Source of the DNA: Ignavibacteria bacterium
Lineage (GTDB): Bacteria > Bacteroidota > Ignavibacteria > Kapaibacteriales > UBA4661
Assembly (NCBI GenBank): GCA_947459425.1
Contig: CANHDJ010000026.1
Location: 1-46,116 of the forward strand
Length of the DNA stretch: 46,116 nt
Direction: 5' to 3'
Part shown: one piece after another, positions 35,056 through 42,369 of the stretch
How the letters are laid out: each line of letters starts with the position of its first letter
Position numbering within the stretch: position 1 is the first letter of the stretch
Program-made: the position numbers and the translations under genes
The notes under the pieces: model-generated
What the model saw: only the letters and a program-made list of their open reading frames with translations
What the model was told of the DNA's origin: nothing
The model's database searches: none

Positions 35056-36870
35056 ATGGACAGCCCTATTTCCCCTGCTCAGATACCGCACACAAGCGCT
35101 AATCGGAATGATGCCTTAGAAGCGCTCATCATCACCAACGAACAAGGAATCGTGCTGGATTGGGACTCCCATGCCGAAGCAATATTTGGATGGTCACAAA
35201 ATGAAATGATTGGTCAGCACCTGCAACAAGCAATCCAGCGTCAGGATGTTCTTCTGATTGAACAAGAATTTCAACGCTTAACTCGCACACCAAAGGCTTC
35301 GGAACGGTATTATAGTGCCATTGGCATTCACCGTTCCGGTCAGCGCATTTCACTTGAGTTCTCCGTCCAGTCACTAGACCTGAGTTCAGAAACCGCCAGA
35401 CGATACGACTTCTGCCTATTTGTTCGTAATATTGATCAATTCCAAGATGGCTACGCAGAACTTCGCCGCCGAGAGCGCCGTTTCAGGATTTTGAGCTATT
35501 TTTCTGCGTCGGTCTTTGGGAACGATACCATTGATGAAATTTGCTGGGATATTACCCAAAACTGTATTGTGGAACTTGATTTTGAAGATGCCATTGTCTA
35601 TTTATTGGATGGACAGCGTAATGTCTTGGTACAATCTGCTGCCTTTGGCACAGGGAAAGAGCAGAATTTATCGGTCATCAATCCCCTAGAAATTCCTTTG
35701 GGGCAAGGAATTGTCGGCTCGGCGGCACTATCGCAATCCATCGAAAAAATAGATAACACCACACTCGACCCGCGCTATATCGTGGACGACAAACCCCGAT
35801 TTTCCGAACTCTCGGTGCCAATCGTGTACAAAGGTGTGACGCTGGGTGTGATTGATTCCGAACATTCGCAAAAGAATTTTTTTACCGACGATGATGTGCT
35901 GATTCTTCGGCAAATGGCGAGTATTGCCGCAACAAAAATTGTCAGAATTCAAGCCGAAGAACAAGTACGGCTCATGAATGAACATTTGGAGCAACGTATA
36001 GCTGAAAGGACGAAAGATTTGCAGGAGGCAAACAACGAAATTCAACGCCAAATGGAAATTCTTGCCCAGCAAGCCCAAGAACTGGAATATAGCCACGTGC
36101 AGCTTCAAGAGAAAAACGAGCAATTATCGGCACTTAACCACGAGTTAGACAATGCTTCACGATTTAAAACGGAAATTCTCTCTATCGTCGCACACGACCT
36201 CAAAAATCCGCTTGGCGCAATTTTGAACTTCGCCGAATTGTCACTATACGACACCGAGCCGGAATCATCGGCATTTCGTCATCTTCAGCGTATCAGCGAA
36301 AGCGCAAAATATATGTTTGCCCTTACAGGGAAATTATTGGAAGCAGCAGCGATTGATTTAGGCAGGATTGAAATTGCTCCCTCCGTAGTGGGTTTGGCAG
36401 CGTTAGTTATGAATATTACGGAATTGTATTACGACCGCTCTACGCAAAAGCAACAAAAAATTCTCCTCGAAACCACGCCATTTATAAAGGTCTTGGGCGA
36501 TGAAGCACGCTTGCAGCAGGTGATTGAAAACCTTCTTTCCAATGCTATTAAATACTCGCCTTTTGGAACAACCATTCATATTCGGGTTTTCACATTGGCG
36601 CAATCGCAGCGAACACCTCAGCACCTCAACGATTGCGAGTATGTTCGGCTTGAGGTTCAGGATGAAGGACCGGGTTTTAGCAACGAGGATAAACGCGCTG
36701 CATTTCAGTTTTTTCAGCGCCTTTCAGCACAACCAACAGGAGGCGAAAGCAGTCATGGTGTGGGCTTGGCACTGGTCAAAAAGATTGTCGATGCTCATAA
36801 AGGCATCATCCGCTTGGAGTCCGAAGCAGGAGCAGGCGCACGATTTACCGTTGATTTGCCAAGCGCATAA
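35056..36870 (+). CDS. Cytoplasmic PAS-GAF sensor histidine kinase
   Basis: 604 residues, no signal peptide or membrane helix. A PAS domain (about 18-130) is followed by a GAF domain (about 150-298; LGQGIVGSAA and VPIVYKGVTLGVIDSEH are typical). A coiled coil spans 300-370 and contains the adaptor sequence shared with the cyclases. In the kinase core, His380 is in VAHDLKNPLG, Asn496 in LLSNAIKYS, then DEGPG and HGVGLALVKKIV. It is a soluble kinase probably sensing an intracellular ligand through GAF. It starts 119 bp after the giant TPR-PAS kinase and is the last signalling gene of this run; no receiver follows. ATG 35056 lies at the first residue before the PAS fold. Confidence 0.9.
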   Translation: MDSPISPAQIPHTSANRNDALEALIITNEQGIVLDWDSHAEAIFGWSQNEMIGQHLQQAIQRQDVLLIEQEFQRLTRTPKASERYYSAIGIHRSGQRISLEFSVQSLDLSSETARRYDFCLFVRNIDQFQDGYAELRRRERRFRILSYFSASVFGNDTIDEICWDITQNCIVELDFEDAIVYLLDGQRNVLVQSAAFGTGKEQNLSVINPLEIPLGQGIVGSAALSQSIEKIDNTTLDPRYIVDDKPRFSELSVPIVYKGVTLGVIDSEHSQKNFFTDDDVLILRQMASIAATKIVRIQAEEQVRLMNEHLEQRIAERTKDLQEANNEIQRQMEILAQQAQELEYSHVQLQEKNEQLSALNHELDNASRFKTEILSIVAHDLKNPLGAILNFAELSLYDTEPESSAFRHLQRISESAKYMFALTGKLLEAAAIDLGRIEIAPSVVGLAALVMNITELYYDRSTQKQQKILLETTPFIKVLGDEARLQQVIENLLSNAIKYSPFGTTIHIRVFTLAQSQRTPQHLNDCEYVRLEVQDEGPGFSNEDKRAAFQFFQRLSAQPTGGESSHGVGLALVKKIVDAHKGIIRLESEAGAGARFTVDLPSA

Positions 36871-36902
36871 GTCTTTATATTTCCTACGCTTCTCAAAAAG
36901 TA

Positions 36903-36934
36903 TTTGACAGATGCGGAACAATTAGTTATATTTG
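36903..36934 (+). promoter_or_regulatory. Bacteroidetes-type promoter
   Basis: TTTG at 36903-36906 and TATATTTG at 36927-36934 are separated by 20 nt. This fits the Bacteroidetes primary sigma consensus (TTTG at -33, TAnnTTTG at -7). It lies 185 bp before the DUF5519-like gene at 37120; a palindromic repeat sits between them in the untranslated leader. Confidence 0.5.
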
Positions 36935-37000
36935 TAACCAATAGTTCACATTAAATATCATCATTGCGTGGTGACTATACTCAAAAAGATCGAAAAACTC

Positions 37001-37061
37001 TTCCCGTCCGGCGGCTGAGGAGAGCAGATACGCTGCCGTCGGGCGGGTGCTGCGTATGCAA
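37001..37061 (-). repeat. CTCCTCAGCCGCC-family repeat, copy 2 (reverse orientation)
   Basis: Read on the minus strand it contains GACGGCAGCGTATCTGCT followed by CTCCTCAGCCGCCGGACGGG, close to the core of the copies at 26884-27046 and 42197-42351. The two GC-rich ends form a quasi-palindrome. Outer arms are not clear here, so this copy may be partial. The rest of the 249-bp gap holds the promoter candidate and nothing else recognisable. Confidence 0.65.
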
Positions 37062-37119
37062 TTTTCACACATTCTCAGTATATTCCCAAGTAATGATAAT
37101 TCCTGAATAATTCTTGACG

Positions 37120-37536
37120 ATGATGAACACCAATATTTCTGACCTTATCGACTCCATGGAGCGCTCTCTATCCATGCTGGACGAGGTAAGCACAGATCAA
37201 CACGAGCGCGGGGGCAGAGAGTTTGTCTGGAAGACCACCGAAATCGGGCATATTCATTGGAACGGAGACCTTGATATTCTCTTTACCAAAAATATTCGCG
37301 TCGCGCTTGTGCAAGAAGGCATCACACACGTCCACAAATGGATTCCACAATCCGGCTGGACGACATTTCGGGTTCAAAGCAGCAACGATGTTGCAATGGC
37401 TGAAAACCTTCTCCGTCTCTCATATTTCCAGAAGCGTATTCGCAAAAGTTCGACGGCTGAAGAACAGCAACAATACTCGTCGCAATTATCGGCATTACCC
37501 TTTCCGCCAAGTATTTTTGCGGCACTTGGTGTATAA
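37120..37536 (+). CDS. DUF5519-like (luciferase-domain) small protein
   Basis: 138 residues from ATG 37120 (a second ATG follows at 37123; a TTG lies at 37114). The central segment, GHIHWNGDLDILF, then VHKWIPQSGWTTFRVQS and ENLLRLSY, resembles the DUF5519 family: an H-x-H opening, a Pro-x-SGWxTFR strand, and a final helix with LLRxSY. Members are small cytoplasmic proteins of unknown biochemical role, named only by similarity to part of a luciferase-related protein. No membrane segment. The MarR gene follows 41 bp downstream, suggesting co-transcription. The family call is from memory of the pattern. Confidence 0.6.
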   Translation: MMNTNISDLIDSMERSLSMLDEVSTDQHERGGREFVWKTTEIGHIHWNGDLDILFTKNIRVALVQEGITHVHKWIPQSGWTTFRVQSSNDVAMAENLLRLSYFQKRIRKSSTAEEQQQYSSQLSALPFPPSIFAALGV

Positions 37537-37577
37537 TATCGCATAGAAACACCGTTACGTTCCGCCATCCCGTGTAT

Positions 37578-38063
37578 ATGGAAACACTCTCAACATTTAA
37601 CGTCAACACGTCGTTTGGTCTGCTCGTTGGCAGAACAACCAAACTGATGGCAGAACATTTACAACAACGTTTTACCGCGTCCGATGTTGGTATTACGATG
37701 AGCCATTGGATTATCTTGGCGCAATTATGGCACGAAGACGGGCTTTCACAGCAGGAAATCAGCAAGCGCTCCGGCGTGGCGAAGCCTAATGTGACAACGA
37801 TGGTGGATACGCTGGAAAAAGACAGTTTTATTGTCCGTATCCCCGACCAGATAGACCGTCGCATTAACCGTATTTTCCTGACACAAAAAGCCAAAGATAT
37901 TCGGTGTAAAGCCGTCGAACAGGCACTTGCGGTATATTCGATAGCATTTGAGGGTTTGACCGAAGAAGAACGAGAATTACTCATGCAAGGACTAAAAAAA
38001 GTCATGACCAATCTTCAAGCAAATACAAACGGTTCTTGCGGAAATTCTTGCTCCACCGCGTAA
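37578..38063 (+). CDS. MarR-family transcriptional regulator
   Basis: 161 residues from ATG 37578; a GTG at 37572 adds two. A winged helix-turn-helix is evident: MSHWIILAQLWHEDGLSQQEISKRSGVAKPNVTTMVDTLEKDSFI, then the wing with DQIDRRINRIFLT. MarR proteins bind as dimers to palindromic operators and are released by phenolic ligands or oxidation. The C-terminus carries a CGNSC motif that is not typical and could be a redox or metal site. Likely targets are itself and the neighbouring DUF5519-like and DUF6069-like genes, though no operator palindrome was identified. Confidence 0.88.
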   Translation: METLSTFNVNTSFGLLVGRTTKLMAEHLQQRFTASDVGITMSHWIILAQLWHEDGLSQQEISKRSGVAKPNVTTMVDTLEKDSFIVRIPDQIDRRINRIFLTQKAKDIRCKAVEQALAVYSIAFEGLTEEERELLMQGLKKVMTNLQANTNGSCGNSCSTA

Positions 38064-38149
38064 GTTTGCACATATTTTTTTGACCATATAGTTACTTTTA
38101 TCACTATACTTTTCATAACTATTTTTTTATACTTATTTTTTTTACTACT

Positions 38150-38566
38150 ATGAGTACCTCCAAAATCGCCTCGAAAAAACTTTTGACCATTGCCCCACTT
38201 GCGGCTCTTGGTGCGGCGGCTATCAATGCTGTTCTCTTCTACATCGGCAAAGCGACAGGCTGGATAAGCGATACTGTCTTGATATCGCCTGCCAATGAGC
38301 CAATCACAGTGCTTCCGGTGATAATATCATCTATTATGCCAACATTGCTTGCTGCTGGAGTTTTGGCGCTATTAAACCGCTTTACGGCTTCCCCGTTGCG
38401 GATTTTTAATATCATCGCTGCCGTTCTTTTACTGCTCTCATTCGTGAACCCTTTTGCAGCAATTCCCAATATTCCTATCATGATGGGCGTTTGGCTGAAT
38501 GTAATGCACGTGGTTGTGGCGGGAATTGTGGTGTTTGCTTTTAATCGCTTTACAAGCGCGGAGTAA
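38150..38566 (+). CDS. DUF6069-like four-TM membrane protein
   Basis: 138 residues with four hydrophobic helices at about 11-33, 50-75, 82-105 and 108-132. Features such as an N-terminal 'AAAINAVLFYIGKATG' helix, a central segment rich in Pro and Ile, and MHVVVAGIVVFAF in the last helix fit DUF6069 proteins. Function unknown. It follows the MarR gene by 86 bp, with an AT-rich gap that includes TTTG and TATACTTT, a weak promoter candidate at 38079-38112. A strong hairpin terminator lies 47 bp after its stop. Confidence 0.6.
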   Translation: MSTSKIASKKLLTIAPLAALGAAAINAVLFYIGKATGWISDTVLISPANEPITVLPVIISSIMPTLLAAGVLALLNRFTASPLRIFNIIAAVLLLLSFVNPFAAIPNIPIMMGVWLNVMHVVVAGIVVFAFNRFTSAE

Positions 38567-38613
38567 CGGGCACTCCATCATGCTCTTGAAGAAGCAAAAA
38601 AGAGGGCAAAACA

Positions 38614-38656
38614 AAAAACCCTGCAAGCGTTACAAAAACACTCTTGCAGGGTTTTT
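38614..38656. terminator. Bidirectional intrinsic terminator
   Basis: A perfect 14-bp stem, AAAAACCCTGCAAG (38614-38627) with CTTGCAGGGTTTTT (38643-38656), closes a 15-nt loop. U-runs follow on both strands. It separates the convergent genes at 38150 (plus) and 38678 (minus). Confidence 0.9.
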
Positions 38657-38677
38657 CATTATCATTTTCGGCAACAA

Positions 38678-39169
38678 TCAATTTGCTTCCAAATCCACAA
38701 TATTCATATCCGTAGCTCGTTTTCCACCGGCAGCCGCGACAATTTCGTCGTCGTAATAATCGGAAATAATCGCTACCGACGTAAGCGCTGTATGAAACTC
38801 TTCTTTGTCGAGGTGTGTTCCCGGGAAAGAATAAGAAAACGTGATTGTTCCATCGAACAGCAAGCCAAAGCCGCCAAAATGCAACTCTGCATTTTTGCGA
38901 AGCAGAAACTTCATAATCGCCGGAGAAATTTCTGCGCCATAGACAACATTCGCCGTACATTCGACACAGGTCTCGCCCGCCGTAAAGGGTCGAACGACAA
39001 TACTAACCATGCTTGAGCCTTGAATAATCGTGTACGAACCGTCGCCAAATGAAGCATAGTCAGGGTAAATTTCCTTTAAGAGCGTTTCGACATGAGTGGC
39101 TGTTTTCTTCAACAACTCTTCCGGCGTACTATCGCCATGGGTCTTTGTGAGAAAATCTTGAGTAGTCAT
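38678..39169 (-). CDS. YbjN / Tir-chaperone-like domain protein
   Basis: 163 residues from the ATG at 39169 (MTTQDFLTKTHG); an ATG eight codons upstream is less likely. The fold pattern, GSYTIIQGSSMVSIVVRPF, a middle with LLRKNAELHFGGFGLLFDG and ITFSYSFPG, then LDKEEFHTALTSVAIISD, resembles the YbjN/type III secretion chaperone-like superfamily. Members are small cytoplasmic proteins; some modulate stress responses, but no activity is established here. It lies 58 bp downstream of the pspA-like gene on the same strand and probably shares its transcript, ending at the bidirectional terminator. Confidence 0.65.
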   Translation of the reverse strand: MTTQDFLTKTHGDSTPEELLKKTATHVETLLKEIYPDYASFGDGSYTIIQGSSMVSIVVRPFTAGETCVECTANVVYGAEISPAIMKFLLRKNAELHFGGFGLLFDGTITFSYSFPGTHLDKEEFHTALTSVAIISDYYDDEIVAAAGGKRATDMNIVDLEAN

Positions 39170-39227
39170 GATTGAAAAAATAAAAAAGTTCAAAGATTGG
39201 AGTTAAGCAGGAGCATAGCCGACGAAC

Positions 39228-39986
39228 TTACGACTTTGGCGGCAACATCATCTGGCGCTTGAGTTCCTGCACCGCAGGGTCTTCGGCGGCGGATGGCGCG
39301 CTTGGGGAATCGCTTGAAGCCGCAGGGAGTTTGCCCATGCTGGCTTTGAGCGCAAGGAGTTCGGAATCCGTACCGGCACGGTCAAGCTGCTTAAATTGGT
39401 CTTCGAGTGCCGTGTTATCGCCCGCGAGTTGTCCAAAAGCATCCGCTTGGGACTCTAACTGCTCTACTTTGGACTCAAATTTATCAAATTTGCTAAACGC
39501 ATCCGACCCAACACCACTGAACGCTTGGGCAATTTGCTTTTGCGCTTTTGCTGCTTGTGAACGGGCAATAAGCGTGTTTTGGCGCGTCCGAGCCTCGTCG
39601 AGTTTTGATTTGAGCGTATCCAACTGCGCCCGCATTTTGGTCGAAGTATCTTTTGCTTGCTGATACGTCGGTTCTAAATCTTTCGTGTTACGCTCATACA
39701 GTGCTTTTTTCTCCAATGCAGCTTTTGCAAGGTCGTCGCGTCCGGCATTCACGGCTTGCATTGCCTTTTGATGCCAGTTGTTTGTTTCCTCGCGGGCTTT
39801 GAGCAATTTCCGCTCCAGCGTTTTCTCATTGGCAATGGCATTGCCGACAGCAAGCGTAGCTTTATTGACAGATTCCTCCATCTCAATCACCATCTGCTTG
39901 AGCATTTTTTCGGGGTCTTCTGCTTTATCAAGCGTGTCGTTTACATTCGCTTTGAATATATCCGACATACGGCTGAAAATTCCCAT
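39228..39986 (-). CDS. pspA: PspA/IM30-family membrane stress protein
   Basis: 252 residues from ATG 39986, marked by a strong Shine-Dalgarno GGAGGTG (complement of 39990-39996), the best in the window. It begins MGIFSRMSDIFKANVN, the amphipathic helix that binds membranes, then DKAEDPEKMLKQMV, and continues as a long coiled coil rich in Lys, Glu, Ala and Gln to about residue 200. This is the ESCRT-III-like PspA/Vipp1 fold. The C-terminal tail (about 200-252) is Ser/Pro/Ala-rich before VQELKRQMM. Such proteins polymerise at damaged inner membrane and help maintain the proton gradient. No pspF, pspB or pspC is nearby. It is divergent from ybaB across a 236-bp region. Confidence 0.9.
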   Translation of the reverse strand: MGIFSRMSDIFKANVNDTLDKAEDPEKMLKQMVIEMEESVNKATLAVGNAIANEKTLERKLLKAREETNNWHQKAMQAVNAGRDDLAKAALEKKALYERNTKDLEPTYQQAKDTSTKMRAQLDTLKSKLDEARTRQNTLIARSQAAKAQKQIAQAFSGVGSDAFSKFDKFESKVEQLESQADAFGQLAGDNTALEDQFKQLDRAGTDSELLALKASMGKLPAASSDSPSAPSAAEDPAVQELKRQMMLPPKS

Positions 39987-40222
39987 GATACACCTCCAAA
40001 CATTGAAAAAAATTGTTTTTGTGAAATGATACGTTAGCTTGCGACGATTTGTTACGATGAACGGTGCAAAAACGATTCTCCACAACATACACCTTTAGCA
40101 CACAAAAATACGACGGAATTTTGCAAGAAATAGAAAAATTTGCGCATAATTGCGTATTTTCGCTCTGCAAAAGGAAATAGTACCATCAAAAGCAAGTAAT
40201 TTCTTACCGTCAAGGAACAACC

Positions 40223-40567
40223 ATGAACTTCCCAAATTTCGGCAACCTCAATATTGGCAACATGATGGAGCAGATGAAAAAACTCCAAGAAGATGTTGCC
40301 CGTACTCAAGACGAACTCGCCCGCAAACACGTCACCGGAGAATCCGGCGCAGGAATGGTCAGCGTCGTGATGAATGGCGCAATGGAAATGGTTTCGGTCA
40401 AAATTGACCCCACCATCATCAAACCCGAAGACCAGCAAATGCTGCAAGACCTCGTTGTGGCAGCAGTAAATAAAGCGATTGAAAATGCACGCGCCATGAA
40501 TGACCAGGAACTCAAGAAAGTAAGCGGCTTGCTGCCGAATATTCCAGGCTTGGATTTTTTGAAATAA
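40223..40567 (+). CDS. ybaB: YbaB/EbfC nucleoid-associated protein
   Basis: 114 residues: a helix starting MMEQMKKLQEDVARTQDELA, then strands with VSVVMNGAMEMVSVKIDP, and a last helix VVAAVNKAIENARAM with a Gly/Pro-rich tail. Length and pattern match YbaB/EbfC, a small dimeric DNA-binding protein that decorates the nucleoid. It lies upstream of recR, the usual bacterial arrangement (dnaX-ybaB-recR), but here separated by 214 bp containing a palindromic repeat, and dnaX is not adjacent. Upstream, 39987-40222 is the shared region with divergent pspA; no promoter there is convincing. Confidence 0.93.
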   Translation: MNFPNFGNLNIGNMMEQMKKLQEDVARTQDELARKHVTGESGAGMVSVVMNGAMEMVSVKIDPTIIKPEDQQMLQDLVVAAVNKAIENARAMNDQELKKVSGLLPNIPGLDFLK

Positions 40568-40585
40568 TCCACAATAGTTGGTCAG

Positions 40586-40668
40586 ATGCGAGGGTCTCGC
40601 AGCTTTGAGCGAGGCTCTCGCTTCCACGCCCCAAGCGAGAGCCTGCCGAAGAAGGCAGATCCTCGCAT
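40586..40668. repeat. Palindromic GCGAGGCTCTCGC-family repeat between ybaB and recR
   Basis: Outer arms ATGCGAGG (40586-40593) and CCTCGCAT (40661-40668) pair perfectly. Inner arms AGGCTCTCGCTT (40612-40623) and AAGCGAGAGCCT (40633-40644) pair perfectly around a nine-base loop, and CTGCC/GGCAG forms a third hairpin. It shares modules with 21317-21400. Confidence 0.75.
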
Positions 40669-40781
40669 GAGATGCACAAGACATTGATCACTCTCCCACA
40701 AAGAACATTTCAACAACAACTCACGCAATAACGCCTCAAACCCGCACCAATACTACTTTCTCTTCCCTCGTTCAAGCTACC

Positions 40782-41393
40782 ATGATTTATACTTCAGAAG
40801 CAATTGAATCAGCTATCGAATCGCTCTCCGCGCTCCCGACGATTGGGCGCAAAACCGCACAACGCCTCACGCTGCACCTGCTCCGCCAACCAAAAGAAGA
40901 CGTGGAAAAACTCGCCAATGCGCTTTTGACGATGAAAGAAAAAGTGCGCTACTGCTCGCAGTGCTGCAATCTCACGGAATCCGACCCCTGCCATATCTGC
41001 ACGTCCACCAAACGCAATCGCAGCCTTATTTGCGTTATCGAAGACCCCAGCGACCTTTTTGCTATTGAGCGCACCAATGAGTATTTCGGACTCTACCACG
41101 TCCTGCATGGCGCTCTCAACCCCCTCGACGGCATTGGTCCGAATGAACTCAAAATCAAGGAATTGCTGGTAAGGCTTGGCGAAGGACAGACGGGCGAAGA
41201 GGCACAAGAAATCATCCTTGCTATGAACCCTAACGTCGAAGGCGAAGTAACGACGCAGTATCTCGTCAAACTTCTCAAACCACTCGGCATCAAGGTTTCG
41301 CGGCTTGCACGGGGTATTCCGATGGGAAGCGATCTCGAATTTGCCGACGAAGCAACGGTTTCGCGGGCGCTACAAGGGCGCGTCGAAGCCTGA
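40782..41393 (+). CDS. recR: Recombination mediator RecR
   Basis: 203 residues, the usual RecR length. An N-terminal helix-hairpin-helix (LPTIGRKTAQRLTLHLL) binds DNA. The Cys4 zinc motif uses Cys58, Cys61, Cys70 and Cys73 (CSQC and CHIC). A Toprim domain follows (ICVIEDPSDLFAIE, YHVLHGALNPLDGIGP), and the C-terminus has VSRLARGIPMGSDLEFAD. RecR acts with RecO (and RecF) to load RecA on gapped DNA. A methyltransferase gene follows 44 bp later. Confidence 0.97.
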   Translation: MIYTSEAIESAIESLSALPTIGRKTAQRLTLHLLRQPKEDVEKLANALLTMKEKVRYCSQCCNLTESDPCHICTSTKRNRSLICVIEDPSDLFAIERTNEYFGLYHVLHGALNPLDGIGPNELKIKELLVRLGEGQTGEEAQEIILAMNPNVEGEVTTQYLVKLLKPLGIKVSRLARGIPMGSDLEFADEATVSRALQGRVEA

Positions 41394-41437
41394 AATCTGT
41401 CTCTACCATTCATCCCTTTTCCCTCATCCCTTTCTTC

Positions 41438-42181
41438 ATGCACCACCCTTCATCTTGGTTCGCCGAATGGTTCGACAACCCTCTCTATACCGCGCTGTAC
41501 AGCCATCGTTCCGATGAAGAAGCCGTGCAAGCGGTGGAATTGCTCAAACGCAGCATCACGCTTCCGAAAGGCGCACGGGTGCTGGATTTGTGCTGTGGCG
41601 GCGGGCGGCATACGAAAGCCTTGATTGATGCGGGCTTCGATGTTGTTGGTATTGACCTTTCCCCCACACTGCTCACGCTTGCCGAAGAGGAAACAAGCGG
41701 CTTGCCCGTGCGCCTCTACCGCGCCGATATGCGCGAGGCGTACCCCGATGCGCCCTTCGATTGCATTGCAAACTTTTTCACCAGTTTTGGTTATTTTGAT
41801 GACCCCGCCGATGATATGCTCGTGCTGCGACGTGTGAAGGATGCTCTCAAGCCCGAAGGATGGTTTTTTCTGGATTTTTTCTACGATGTCTATTTGCGCG
41901 AACATTTGGTGGCGCAAGACACGCTTGATTTTGACGAACTCAGCATCACTCAAGAGCGCAGCATTGATGCGGGTTTTGTACAAAAAAATATCCATATCAT
42001 TAGTAAAAAGGGTACTTTTTTGGAGCGCCGTTATTCTGAGCGTGTCCGGCTTTATGGTTTGAGTGATTTACAAGCGATGATGCGCGAGACGGGGCTGAAC
42101 ATTCGGGCGGTTTTTGGCAATTATTCGGGGTCAGAACTGAGCGCGGAAACGCCCCGTTGCATTATTCTTGCACAAAAGTAG
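41438..42181 (+). CDS. Class I SAM-dependent methyltransferase
   Basis: 247 residues with a Rossmann-like methyltransferase fold: motif I VLDLCCGGGRHT (about 48-59), acidic motif VVGIDLSPTLL, then RADMREAY and FDCIANFFTSFGYFDD. The C-terminal half (YSERVRLYGLSDLQAMM, then a final CIILAQK strand) resembles small-molecule methyltransferases of the UbiE/Methyltransf_25 type. The substrate cannot be told. It is 44 bp downstream of recR and probably co-transcribed; a long palindromic element lies after its stop, facing the convergent cyclase. Confidence 0.88.
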   Translation: MHHPSSWFAEWFDNPLYTALYSHRSDEEAVQAVELLKRSITLPKGARVLDLCCGGGRHTKALIDAGFDVVGIDLSPTLLTLAEEETSGLPVRLYRADMREAYPDAPFDCIANFFTSFGYFDDPADDMLVLRRVKDALKPEGWFFLDFFYDVYLREHLVAQDTLDFDELSITQERSIDAGFVQKNIHIISKKGTFLERRYSERVRLYGLSDLQAMMRETGLNIRAVFGNYSGSELSAETPRCIILAQK

Positions 42182-42196
42182 TCGGGAATCGTAACT

Positions 42197-42351
42197 GTAA
42201 CTATTCAGGTATCACCCCGTCGGGCGGCTTCTTCGCCGTCCGGCGGTTTCTTACGACGCTTTCATCGGATGGCGTTTGTCCGCGAAACCCGCCGGACGGC
42301 AGCGTTTCTGCACTCCTCAGCCGCCCGACGGGAGTTTACCTGAATAGTTAC
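42197..42351. repeat. Nested-palindrome repeat element, CTCCTCAGCCGCC family, copy 3
   Basis: Outer arms of about 32 bp begin GTAACTATTCAGGT (42197) and end with its complement ACCTGAATAGTTAC (to 42351), with a few mismatches towards the inside. Inner arms CCGTCCGGCGGTTTC and GAAACCCGCCGGACGG pair with one bulge. The core GCACTCCTCAGCCGCC is shared with 26884-27046 and 37001-37061. It fills the gap between two convergent genes and may also act as a transcription barrier. Confidence 0.8.
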
Positions 42352-42369
42352 CGAGAATCAACGTATCCC

